DNA from: Methylocystis sp. SC2
GTDB lineage: Bacteria; Pseudomonadota; Alphaproteobacteria; Rhizobiales; Beijerinckiaceae
Reading direction: 5' to 3'
DNA length: 64,000 bases
Assembly: GCF_000304315.1 (NCBI RefSeq)
Contig: NC_018485.1
Location: 590,501 to 654,500 of the forward strand
The position numbers were made by a program, and so were the translations under genes. The notes under the pieces were generated by a model. The model was not told the DNA's origin. It was given only the letters and a program-made list of their open reading frames with translations, and did not search any database. Below, piece after piece: positions 38,101-45,447 of this stretch (its first letter is position 1; each line of letters opens with the position of its first letter).

Positions 38101-38308
38101 AGAGGGAAAATTCGTGGAGGAAGTCTTCGACGCCGCCGAGCGGATCACGTTGTGCGCGAATGCCGCGCACGAGTTTCAGCGCAGTTTCCTCGACAAGCCG
38201 TTGCGTCGCGGCATCGGGGCGCGAACCGAGAAAGGCTTCAGCGAAGCTCTCGTCGGGGGACGCGTAAGGCGCCGCAAAGGGCGCCGGCCGATCGTCTATT
38301 CGATTCAT
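35192..38308 (-). CDS. putA: Bifunctional proline dehydrogenase / P5C dehydrogenase
   Basis: Oxidises proline to glutamate in two steps. 1038 residues. The FAD proline dehydrogenase barrel occupies about residues 60-480 (GISIKLSALHPRYEA, DAEEGDRLELSLDV, RLVKGAYWDSEIKRAQ). The aldehyde dehydrogenase half spans about 530-1010, with Glu in IAETGGINAMIVD and the catalytic Cys in AFRSAGQRCSALRLL. There is no ribbon-helix-helix DNA-binding domain at the N-terminus, so it should be purely enzymatic and not an autorepressor. Last gene on this strand before hsp20. Confidence 0.97.
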   Translation of the reverse strand: MNRIDDRPAPFAAPYASPDESFAEAFLGSRPDAATQRLVEETALKLVRGIRAQRDPLGGVEDFLHEFSLSSREGLAVMALAEALLRVPDDATADQLLADKLAEGDFSHHETSSDALLVQACAFALGLSARIVDVREPRGVVADLARRLGLPALRAAARQAMRLMGAHFVFGETIEAAIRREQGRRERFSYDMLGEGARTAEDAERYFTAYAHAIRAIGDSAGTSRLPTRPGISIKLSALHPRYEAISRERVLRELPPRLLDLARLAKERDLVFTIDAEEGDRLELSLDVIARVVDDPSLSGWDGFGLAVQAYLKRAMAAIDYVASLAEANHRRFMVRLVKGAYWDSEIKRAQERGLADYPVFTRKTMTDLNFDACAARLFDQPRLFPQIATHNARSVAAVLTMAAGRRDFEFQRLHGMGESLYESLAEMSDAAVRIYAPVGPHRDLLAYLVRRLIENGANSSFVARAADPETPESALVADPYEALGAPNRARHPRLPSPSEIYLPLRANSKGVEFGDRTALAALVEETRAPVPPPCSRPSVAMRAPARPVLSPIDGAVVGEVIEADEAAAHAAVATAARAFPEWSRTPFEARARMIERAADLIEARRGPLISLLQSEGGKTLDDALAEVREAADLCRYYAGQARILCADMPLPGPTGETNFLRRHGRGVFVCISPWNFPLAIFIGQVAAALVAGNAVVAKPAEQTPLVAAMAVEVLREAGVPKDALQFAPGDGAIGAALVADPLTAGVVFTGSVDVAHRINRTLAERDGAIAPLIAETGGINAMIVDSTALIEQVVDDVMTSAFRSAGQRCSALRLLCLQEEIAPACLETLIGAARELRVGDPREIGTHVGPAIDAEAKGKLDAYLSRQRAAGRLLYAGVAPSTGTFVAPHIVRLDRVEDLQEEIFGPVLHVATWRSERLPQLLTDIEASGYGLTLGMHTRIEQRIRALSRKASAGNIYVNRNMIGAVVGSQPFGGFGLSGTGPKAGGPDYLLRFLHETTLTINTASSGGDAGLLSLGDSDELDRDKLAQTRPLKSHL

Positions 38309-38342
38309 TCGCCATCGAACCGACCGCGCCCGCAGGGCTCGA

Positions 38343-38558
38343 TCAGATCTTGTCGCCTTCCGCTCCCGGCCGCGCGCAACGCCACTTCGTCACCGTCAGC
38401 TGCGGGTGTTCGCCGCACCATTGAGCGATATATGGCATCGCCTGCATCACGCAATTGCTGGTCGAGCCCGTGGTCGATTCGAGGACGAGCTTACGCTCGT
38501 CGCAGGCGGCGGGCTGCGCCAGCGTACAGACGGTTAGGATGAGTTCGACGAAATTCAT
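38343..38558 (-). CDS. Small exported Cys-containing protein
   Basis: 71-residue hypothetical protein. AAGGAGA lies about 6 bases before the ATG. A short hydrophobic N-terminus (MNFVELILTVCTLAQ) precedes five Cys (VCTLAQPAACDER, TSNCVMQ, QWCGEHP, WRCARP), suggesting a disulfide-bonded periplasmic peptide. It follows putA's start by 35 bases upstream on the same strand. No function assigned. Confidence 0.65.
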   Translation of the reverse strand: MNFVELILTVCTLAQPAACDERKLVLESTTGSTSNCVMQAMPYIAQWCGEHPQLTVTKWRCARPGAEGDKI

Positions 38559-38620
38559 CGCAATCTCCTTGCTCAGCGCCCGCTCGAGGGCGTTTGCTTT
38601 CTGAGCAAGGGTAAGGCCGA

Positions 38621-39430
38621 TCAGTCGGGGGTCAATATCTCGCCCTTGCCAAAGACCGCCGTGTCGCCGCCATAGCGGCGGAGTTTGCGCGACAGAAGAT
38701 CGGCGGCGGGGGCGCTATGATCCCTGAGAGAGCGTGCGAAAAGCCTTGCGAAAGTAAGCTCATGCGCGCCGCAGTCGACATAGGTCGAACCGAAGCAGCC
38801 GCCGCGCGCAAGCACGATCGAGCCGCGTTTGTTAAGATAGCCGACGCGTCCCTTGGCCTCGCCCAAAACCAGGATGGTGCCGGCGATGACGCGCGCGCCG
38901 AGATCTTCGCCGGCGTCGCCCTCGATGACGAGAACGCCGCGGCGCAGCCGGTCGCCGGCGCGTTCGCCCGCCTTGCCGCGGACGATGACGCGCCCGCCGG
39001 CCATGCCGGCGAGTTCGCCCGCGAGCGGACCGGCGAGGAAATCGCCGACGTCGCCCCCGATCTCCATCTCGGCGCCAAGGTTGCCGGAAGCTGCGTGCGG
39101 GCCGGCGTTTCCGGCGACGGTGATCTTCCCGCCCTTGGCGAGACGGCCGCATTGCGCCCCGACGTCGCCTTCGACATGAATCGCAAAGCCAGGCAGAAGC
39201 TTCGCGCCGAGAAGATCGAAGCGCGAGCAGCCGCCCTCAAAGCGAACAGTCTTCAGATCGCCTTCCGAGACTTTGAAAAGGTCGCCGACTTTCGTCGAAA
39301 TCCGCGTCACGCCGAGTTCGATCGCTTCGATCTGCGCGACGGATTTTCCCGCCAGGCGGTCGGGCGTCAGCGCCGAGAGATCGACGCGCTGCGGCGGCTC
39401 CTGGCGAAGCGTGAAGGTAAAGGGCTTCAC
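38621..39430 (-). CDS. fhcC: Formyltransferase/hydrolase complex subunit C
   Basis: Subunit of the Fhc complex that moves the formyl group from tetrahydromethanopterin to a methanofuran analogue and releases formate. 269 residues, homologous to FmdC/FwdC and the GltB C-terminal beta-helix: repeated Gly-rich turns such as GPLAGELAGMAGGRVIVRG and GVLVIEGDAGEDLGARVIAGTILVLG form the parallel beta-helix. The start is a GTG overlapping the fhcD stop (GTGA); the longer open frame upstream is not coding. Last gene of the fhcBADC operon. Confidence 0.93.
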   Translation of the reverse strand: MKPFTFTLRQEPPQRVDLSALTPDRLAGKSVAQIEAIELGVTRISTKVGDLFKVSEGDLKTVRFEGGCSRFDLLGAKLLPGFAIHVEGDVGAQCGRLAKGGKITVAGNAGPHAASGNLGAEMEIGGDVGDFLAGPLAGELAGMAGGRVIVRGKAGERAGDRLRRGVLVIEGDAGEDLGARVIAGTILVLGEAKGRVGYLNKRGSIVLARGGCFGSTYVDCGAHELTFARLFARSLRDHSAPAADLLSRKLRRYGGDTAVFGKGEILTPD

Positions 39431-40335
39431 GGCAGCAATTCCTTCAGATGATAATGGAACGGTCCGAGCTTGCCGCCGTAATTGCCGGCGCCGACGCGCT
39501 TGGCGCCCTGCTCCGGCCCCATCTCGATGATCGCGTGAAGTCCAGCGCGCATCGCTTCGCGCACGGCGTTGTCGGTCAAGCCGTCGATGACGATTTCGAG
39601 CACGCAGCCGATATCCGCGTCGAGCTCGCTTTTGGTGACGCCGCGCAATGTCGGACAATAGGCGTCATTGGTCGATGCGCTCATGCCCTTGTATTTCGAA
39701 CCGACCTTCGAGCCCGAGCGCACGATGCCGCCGGGGAACGGCGCAATCGCGTCGGCGACGTCGTCGATGGCTGAGACGGCGGCCTCGGTCGCGCGCATGG
39801 TCTTTTCCCAGTCCGCGCCCATGATCAGAAGATTGCCGCCGCCGACGGATTTCTTCGTCAGGCCGACTTTGCCTTCGCAGAAGAATTCGCCATCCATCAC
39901 CGGCACGCGCCAGTAGCGCCGCCCGTCGACGACCTTCGACATCTGCCATTTGTCGCCGAATTGGCGCACCGCGTCGCCGACCTTGATTTCGAATTCGCCG
40001 GCGACGGTCGAATAGACCGCGGAGCCCGGGCACGTCAGCACGCATTGGCCGAGTCGGTTGACGAGCTGCTTCTCGGCGTCCTTCGACGACATGGCGAAGA
40101 GCAGCGCGCGCACGCCCGGACGTCCGTCCGGCGTTTCTTCGGGCGGCACTTCGCGATCAATCCCGGCCTCGCAGCCGCAGCCGATGACCGACGTGGCGAA
40201 GCCCGTCATGGTCAGCGCCGCCTGCCGCGCCCATTTGGCGTTCGGCGCCGTGATCAGTATGCCCGTCCCGCTCATCGGGAAGGCTTCGGCGAAATTGTCG
40301 TCTATCGTCACGCCGTTGCGAATTATATCCGGCAT
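39427..40335 (-). CDS. fhcD: Formylmethanofuran:tetrahydromethanopterin formyltransferase
   Basis: Ftr homologue and catalytic formyltransferase of the Fhc complex, 302 residues. Recognised by NGVTIDDNFAEAFPM at the N-terminus, GFATSVIGCGCEAGID, and the C-terminal ADIGCVLEIVIDGLTDN with MGPEQGAKRVGAGNYGGKLGP. Its first bases overlap the fhcA end by 13 bases and its stop overlaps the fhcC start, so all four subunits are translationally coupled. Confidence 0.96.
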   Translation of the reverse strand: MPDIIRNGVTIDDNFAEAFPMSGTGILITAPNAKWARQAALTMTGFATSVIGCGCEAGIDREVPPEETPDGRPGVRALLFAMSSKDAEKQLVNRLGQCVLTCPGSAVYSTVAGEFEIKVGDAVRQFGDKWQMSKVVDGRRYWRVPVMDGEFFCEGKVGLTKKSVGGGNLLIMGADWEKTMRATEAAVSAIDDVADAIAPFPGGIVRSGSKVGSKYKGMSASTNDAYCPTLRGVTKSELDADIGCVLEIVIDGLTDNAVREAMRAGLHAIIEMGPEQGAKRVGAGNYGGKLGPFHYHLKELLP

Positions 40336-41960
40336 GGAACCTCCGCAAAGGCGTCCTTGTGCGGCAGCGCGGCGTCAGGCACGTCGAAAATGCTGCGCGG
40401 CAGGCCGTAAAGATCGTCGTAGTAGGAATCAAGACGCTTCGTAATCTGCTGATCGTAGCGCGGGCGAATATGCAGCGTCTTGCCGCGCGTGTAATGCGAG
40501 ACTTGGCCATCGCGCACGACGAGGACGCCATCCTTGAAGACCAGAGCCGCGCGACGGAACATGCCGGCGACGTCACGTCCGGGCTTATAAACGGCGATGT
40601 CGGCGACGGCGCCGGGACTGAGCCGGCCGCGATCGACAAAGCCAAAGAGCTTCGCGGCGCCGGAGCGGCTCATCTGCGCGATTTCGTAAAGCGTGTATTC
40701 GCGCGAGATCGACGGCAGCGTCGTCTGCTCCAGCACCTCAGCCGGAAGGCGCGCAAGATGCTGCGCGCGAAGATCGGCGCTCATCAGCAGCGCAAAGAGT
40801 TCCGGATAGGTGGTGAAGGGACCGCCGTTCGGATGGTCGGTCGTAAAAAACACCTGCTCGGGATTATCGATCAGCAGGAAGAGCTCGAGCCCCGCCGCCC
40901 ATTGAATGGCGTTGTAATAGTTCGAAATCTTATAGACGTAGGGAACGATGCCGCCGCCATTGGCGTCGCCGTCGAAGATCGCGCCCTTCTTGGGGATCGC
41001 GCCGGGCAGGCTGTTGAACTGTTTGAGAACGTCGGACGAGATCGTCACCGTGTCGGAGAACATCACCTGGCCGACGTCGACCGAAACATTCGGATTCGCG
41101 TTGATCTTCTCGGCGAAGAGCGCGCCGGCCGATGAGAAGCCGTTCTTGCCTTCCTTGCCATAGGCGTAGAACTGCACATGCGCGAGATGGAGCGGCAGCC
41201 CCTGCGCCGCGTCGATGGTGGCGAGCGCCGTGTCGATATTGCCGGCGAGCCCGAGATTGTTCATGTGCAGATGCAGCGGATGGGCAATGCCCACCGCCTG
41301 AGTCGACTTCTGCAGCGCCTGGAAGATCTGGCGCGACGTCAGCCCGTAAAATGGCACGACGTCGTCGAGCCCAAAGGCGCGCATGTTGTCCTTGAAGGCC
41401 TCGACCCCGCCGGGATTGATGCACTTCAAGCCGAGCGAACGGGTGTTCTCGACGGTCTGCGCGACATAGTCGTTGATCGCGCCGTCGGTCTCGCCGTCGC
41501 GCAGCATGCCGAGCAGAAAGTCATCGTTGCCGAGCACGGTGAGCGCGCCCTTGTCGATGATCGGTACGTCGTTGAATTCGAGATGGGTCTGCAGGGCGTG
41601 ATGCGGCGCCATCGCCGGTTCGACCACCGTGGTGAAGCCCATCTGCGCGTAGAGGCGGCCGGTCTCGTAGCTCGACCATTTGGCCGTCGACAGCGGCGTA
41701 TCGGCCAGCCGGGCGCGAATCGCGCGATGCAGCTCCGGCAGCAGCAGTCGCGCCGTGTTCACATTGCCGCCGGCGATGTGCGAATGGATGTCGATCGCGC
41801 CGGCCATGACGATATGGCCGGAGACGTCGATCTCCTTGTCGGCGCTGCGCCCTTCGGGCCGTTCGACGATGCGGCCGTCCTCGAACCACACGTCCCCGAT
41901 CGCGTCCTGGTCGGTCGCCGGATCGACGACATGGCCGCCGCGCAAAACTGTCAGCGCCAT
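40323..41960 (-). CDS. fhcA: Formyltransferase/hydrolase complex subunit A
   Basis: Amidohydrolase-type subunit that hydrolyses the formylated cofactor to formate. 545 residues, homologous to FmdA/FwdA. The metal-binding HSH motif is in IDIHSHIAGGN near residue 57, followed by HLHMNNLG, HLAHVQFYAYG and TTDHPNGGPFTTYPELF with the conserved Asp/His. Overlaps fhcB by 10 bases upstream and fhcD by 13 bases downstream. Confidence 0.96.
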   Translation of the reverse strand: MALTVLRGGHVVDPATDQDAIGDVWFEDGRIVERPEGRSADKEIDVSGHIVMAGAIDIHSHIAGGNVNTARLLLPELHRAIRARLADTPLSTAKWSSYETGRLYAQMGFTTVVEPAMAPHHALQTHLEFNDVPIIDKGALTVLGNDDFLLGMLRDGETDGAINDYVAQTVENTRSLGLKCINPGGVEAFKDNMRAFGLDDVVPFYGLTSRQIFQALQKSTQAVGIAHPLHLHMNNLGLAGNIDTALATIDAAQGLPLHLAHVQFYAYGKEGKNGFSSAGALFAEKINANPNVSVDVGQVMFSDTVTISSDVLKQFNSLPGAIPKKGAIFDGDANGGGIVPYVYKISNYYNAIQWAAGLELFLLIDNPEQVFFTTDHPNGGPFTTYPELFALLMSADLRAQHLARLPAEVLEQTTLPSISREYTLYEIAQMSRSGAAKLFGFVDRGRLSPGAVADIAVYKPGRDVAGMFRRAALVFKDGVLVVRDGQVSHYTRGKTLHIRPRYDQQITKRLDSYYDDLYGLPRSIFDVPDAALPHKDAFAEVPCRI

Positions 41961-43051
41961 GCGCCCTCCGAAACTTCCGCTAAGATGGCGCCGATCGCCT
42001 GCGCGACGCTCGGCGCGTCGGTCGGCGCGCTGGCTTTACGCAGCGTCATGCCGCCGGTCTCCTGACTCATCAGCACCGAATCATGCGTGACGCCGGGCTG
42101 ACCGACTTCAATGAACAGCCCCCGCGACGGCGCCGCCTGGGCCGGCGCCAGCGTGATGAGCGGGATGTCGGCGCGGGACCAGGCGGGCTTCTCGCCGTCA
42201 AAGGCGGAAATCCACATCGCCGCATCGGCCTCGCCGCTGTCGACAAGCCGAGAGGCTTCGAAACGCCAGGGGTCGTGCTCGGGATAGCCGCGGCCAAAAC
42301 CCGTGCGCGGCGGAAAGCCCGTCATCCAGCCGGCGGCTTGCGTAACCCCCGACGCGCCGCTGCGGCCGCCGATATGAACGCCGGTGAATCGGGTCGTGGC
42401 GTTAAGCTCGATCACCAAAGCCTGCAGCATCTCGATCGCCAGCGGATCGAGCGTCGACGCCGACCAGACGAAGACGCCAAAGCGGGCGTTGCGCAGCGTC
42501 TCGACGAGGCCGTCGATGAGCGCGATTTTTTCGGCGCCCAGCGCCACCGGCCGTCCGCCGAAGCGGGCGCGCCACGCCGCCAGCACGCCGGAAAGTTCCT
42601 GCTCGGAGGCCGGAATGACCTTTGCGCCAGGGACGGCCTTCGCTTCGTCGCCGTCCGGTCCGACCCAGATCACCTTGCGCGGCTGCTGCGCTTGCGCTCC
42701 GCGGCGCGGCGGCTCGGCAAGCGCAAGGCGCTCCAGCATTCCAGGCCAGGCGCGCGTCAGCCCCGGGCCGATCATTACGACGCAGTCGCCGCGAAGCCGC
42801 GCTTCGTTCGCCGTCGTCGTGAACATGCCGAAGGAACGCTTGACGTCGAGATCGGCGAGCGTTTCACGCGACGCGAGATGATCGAAGGCGCCCTTCAGCC
42901 GCTCGGCCAAAAGGATCGCGGCGCGCGCGCCGGCGACGTCGGCGCCAAGGCCGGCGATGAGCGGAAAGGCCGCCTCCTTGAGAATTTTGCCGGCGTGTCG
43001 ATAGGCGTCGCCAAGCGCAATCGCCTTGCCGTCGAGCGTCGCTGTCTCCAT
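41951..43051 (-). CDS. fhcB: Formyltransferase/hydrolase complex subunit B
   Basis: 366 residues, homologous to the large FmdB/FwdB subunit of formylmethanofuran dehydrogenase but without the iron-sulfur and molybdopterin sites of the archaeal enzyme, as known for bacterial Fhc complexes. Visible features are IAGLGADVAGARAAILLAE, DVKRSFGMFTTTANEARLRGD (where an active-site Cys would lie in archaea) and FTGVHIGGRSGASGVTQAAGW. First gene of the operon. It is structural in the complex rather than redox-active. Confidence 0.93.
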   Translation of the reverse strand: METATLDGKAIALGDAYRHAGKILKEAAFPLIAGLGADVAGARAAILLAERLKGAFDHLASRETLADLDVKRSFGMFTTTANEARLRGDCVVMIGPGLTRAWPGMLERLALAEPPRRGAQAQQPRKVIWVGPDGDEAKAVPGAKVIPASEQELSGVLAAWRARFGGRPVALGAEKIALIDGLVETLRNARFGVFVWSASTLDPLAIEMLQALVIELNATTRFTGVHIGGRSGASGVTQAAGWMTGFPPRTGFGRGYPEHDPWRFEASRLVDSGEADAAMWISAFDGEKPAWSRADIPLITLAPAQAAPSRGLFIEVGQPGVTHDSVLMSQETGGMTLRKASAPTDAPSVAQAIGAILAEVSEGAWR

Positions 43052-43398
43052 TCCTACCCCGATTTGCGACCTGCCCTGGCCAAGCTCAAAAGCTTAACGG
43101 CGAAATGAACGCTATCCATTTGTTTTTTAGCGCCTACTCGCCGAGCCGGGCGGCTCCTCCCGTGTTTTGCTTATGCCTAGCAGCCGTCACGGCGACTGTC
43201 GAGACGTTCGGCTGCGTCATTTGCATTCGAGGCCCCGCGGCAGCGCTCGGCTGTCGTCGCCAGCGGCCGATATTGTGCGCCGCATCCCATTTGCGAAGCG
43301 GCGGCGATCATGCTAAATGCTGCGCCGAGCTTAAACCTGCGGGCGCGATGCGCCGCATAAGCAGGCAGAGCCGTAAGAGTCCTAATACGGAGGAAAAA
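43052..43398. other. Divergent control region between fhc operon and pqqA
   Basis: About 347 bases between fhcB (minus) and pqqA (plus). No convincing coding frame: the open frame on the plus strand is only an upstream extension of pqqA. A weak promoter candidate for pqqA is listed separately; I could not place the fhc promoter. Confidence 0.5.
43291..43319 (+). promoter_or_regulatory. Candidate promoter for pqqA
   Basis: TTGCGA (43291-43296), 17-base spacer, TAAATG (43314-43319), about 80 bases before the pqqA start. The spacing is ideal but the match to consensus is only partial. Confidence 0.25.
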
Positions 43399-43476
43399 AT
43401 GGCCTGGACGACTCCCGTGATTGTCGAAGTTTGCGTCGGCATGGAAATCACCAGCTACGAGTCCGCCGAGATCTAA
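43399..43476 (+). CDS. pqqA: PQQ precursor peptide PqqA
   Basis: 25-residue ribosomal precursor of pyrroloquinoline quinone. It has the start MAWTTPVIVEVCVGM and the conserved E-x3-Y core EITSY whose Glu and Tyr become PQQ, ending ESAEI as in Methylobacterium PqqA. A strong GGAGG ribosome-binding site (43389-43393) lies 5 bases before the ATG. It is too short for most gene callers. No pqqB, C, D or E gene occurs in the window, so this is a detached copy. PQQ is the cofactor of methanol dehydrogenases. Confidence 0.92.
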   Translation: MAWTTPVIVEVCVGMEITSYESAEI

Positions 43477-43635
43477 TTTCGGCGCGGCCTTCGCTTCGCC
43501 GAAGCCGCCAACGAATTCCCGAGTCGAGCCGGCAAGAAGAGCGCTGCGCAAAGCGGTTGCGCTTTTCCTATCGCCGGCTCGAATCATTTTGGTCGACGTC
43601 GGCGAGGCGGACGGCCGGGAACAGGAGCGTCGACT

Positions 43636-44673
43636 TTGCGCTCGCCTTCTATTTTTATCAGCCTCGTCTCTCTCCTATTCATCGCTGCGACCGCCCGCGC
43701 GGAACCTTCGAACGTGAAGACGCTTCTGGAGGACGCAAAACAGAATTTCCGGCCGATCGCCGTTCCCTCCGCTGCCAATGATTCGGCGACGGCGGCGCGA
43801 ATCGAGCTTGGTCGCCGGTTGTTTTTCGAAAACCGCGTGTCGATGGACGGCAACGTCAGTTGCGCGCATTGTCATTTGCCGGACAAGCAGGCGAGCGACG
43901 GGCTGCCGAAGGCGATCGGCGTGTTCGGCAAGGAGAATCCGCGCAATGCGCCGTCGGTCTTCAACGCCGCGCTGAATTTCAAGCAGCATTGGCGCGGCGA
44001 ACGCGAATCGCTCGAAGACCAGGCGGAGAAATCGCTGCTCGGCCCCGCGAGCTTCGGCAATCCTGATCAGGCGACGGCGATGAGCAAGCTGAAGGCGGTT
44101 CCCGCCTACGCCGGCGCCTTCGCCAAAGCGTTCCCCGGCGATCCGGACCCCATCAATTCGAAGAATTGGGGCGTCGCGGTCGGCGCCTTCGAGCGCACCC
44201 TGCTGACGCCCTCCAAATTCGACGCTTTCCTTGCGGGCGACGTCTCGGCGCTCACGAAGCAGCAGCAGGCGGGCTTGCGCAAATTCATCGATCTCGGCTG
44301 CGCCTCCTGCCATAATGGCGCGGGCGTCGGCGGCGATTCCTTCCAGAAATTTGGCGTCGTGAGCGACTACTGGAAGGCGACAGGAATAACGACGCCGGAC
44401 AAAGGCCGCGCCGACGTCTCCAAGAACGACGCCGACCTTTATGTCTTCAAGGTTGCGAGTCTGCGCAACGTCGCGAAAACCGCGCCCTATTTTCATGACG
44501 GCTCCGTCGACGATCTGAGCAAAGCCGTGAAAATCATGGGCAAGACGCAGCTCGGACAGGATCTCCCGGAAAAGGACGCGGCGGACATCGTCGCCTTTCT
44601 CGGCGCGCTGACGGGGCCGGTTCCGGCGAATTATTCGCCGCCGGAGCCTTTTCCGGACGCGGAGGGAAAGTAG
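43636..44673 (+). CDS. Di-heme cytochrome c peroxidase
   Basis: 345-residue periplasmic di-heme peroxidase of the CcpA/MauG superfamily. The start is TTG with CAGGAG 7-8 bases upstream; residues 1-22 form a signal peptide (ends ATARA). The two haem c motifs are CAHCH (about residue 75) and CASCH (about residue 220), and the C-terminal SLRNVAKTAPYFHDGSVDDL is typical of bacterial cytochrome c peroxidases. It would reduce H2O2 with electrons from cytochrome c. It sits 159 bases after pqqA; a shared transcript is possible. MauG-like modification activity is an alternative. Confidence 0.9.
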   Translation: MRSPSIFISLVSLLFIAATARAEPSNVKTLLEDAKQNFRPIAVPSAANDSATAARIELGRRLFFENRVSMDGNVSCAHCHLPDKQASDGLPKAIGVFGKENPRNAPSVFNAALNFKQHWRGERESLEDQAEKSLLGPASFGNPDQATAMSKLKAVPAYAGAFAKAFPGDPDPINSKNWGVAVGAFERTLLTPSKFDAFLAGDVSALTKQQQAGLRKFIDLGCASCHNGAGVGGDSFQKFGVVSDYWKATGITTPDKGRADVSKNDADLYVFKVASLRNVAKTAPYFHDGSVDDLSKAVKIMGKTQLGQDLPEKDAADIVAFLGALTGPVPANYSPPEPFPDAEGK

Positions 44674-44682
44674 GGCGCGCGT

Positions 44683-44708
44683 CCCCTCTCCCGCATGCGG
44701 GAGAAGGG
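44683..44708. terminator. Hairpin between convergent peroxidase and regulator genes
   Basis: CCCTCTCCCGC pairs with GCGGGAGAAGGG around a short loop, nine bases after the peroxidase stop and nine before the regulator stop. Its arms resemble half of the larger REP-like elements at 52.6 and 61.1 kb. Likely a bidirectional terminator. Confidence 0.6.
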
Positions 44709-44717
44709 ATACGCCTC

Positions 44718-45338
44718 TCACGTCAGTTTGTGTTCGAGCGCGATGCGCATCAGCTCCATCGGCGTGCGGGCGCCAAGCTTTCGTTTCATGATCGAGCAGC
44801 TGTTGGCGACGGTCTTATAGGAGACTTGAGTCGCGTCGGCGATCTCCGTCGTTCCGAGCCCGCGCCCGAGCATTCGCAAAATCTCCAATTCGCGCGCGGT
44901 CAAAGCGGACAGCGGACTGGCCGAAGCGCCGCTCTTTTCGAAGGCGAGCTGGTTGGCGATTTTAGGCATGAGGAAAACGCCGCCGGACGCGACCTCGCGC
45001 ACCGCCGTCAGCAAAAGATAGGGATCGTCGTTCTTCGTCACATAACCCCTGGCCCCCATCTGAATCGCGCGCGCCGCGAAGATCGGATCGTCGTTCATGC
45101 TGAAGATGACGATGCGCGCCCGCGGATCAGCTGCGAGAATCCGCCGCGTCAGTTCGAATCCCGAAACTCCCGGCAGGCCGATGTCGACGACGGTCACGTC
45201 CGGCTTTTGCGCCACGAAGACGGCAAGACCCGTCTCCGCGTCTCGCGCGTCGACGACGTCGATGTCGCCTTCACCGGCGAGCATCGCCGCGCAGCCAGAA
45301 ACGATGATCGGATGGTCGTCGACGATAAGAACGCGCAT
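44718..45338 (-). CDS. NarL/FixJ-type response regulator
   Basis: 206-residue two-component regulator. The receiver domain (1-120) has Asp7-Asp8, the phosphorylation site Asp52 in VTVVDIGLPGVSG, and Lys102-type KNDD at its end; the LuxR-type helix-turn-helix follows at about 140-200 (LTARELEILRMLGRGLGTTEIADATQVSYKTV). The sensor kinase gene is divergent, 109 bases away, and is the obvious partner. Target genes unknown. Confidence 0.92.
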   Translation of the reverse strand: MRVLIVDDHPIIVSGCAAMLAGEGDIDVVDARDAETGLAVFVAQKPDVTVVDIGLPGVSGFELTRRILAADPRARIVIFSMNDDPIFAARAIQMGARGYVTKNDDPYLLLTAVREVASGGVFLMPKIANQLAFEKSGASASPLSALTARELEILRMLGRGLGTTEIADATQVSYKTVANSCSIMKRKLGARTPMELMRIALEHKLT

Positions 45339-45447
45339 AATTCAACGTGGCTCCAAGTCTTCCGGGCTTGCCGAAGGCAGGCGGCGAAACATTGCCGGCA
45401 TTTGGGGCCTTTCGTAAAGTCGCACGCTTCTCTAGAGAATTGGCCCC

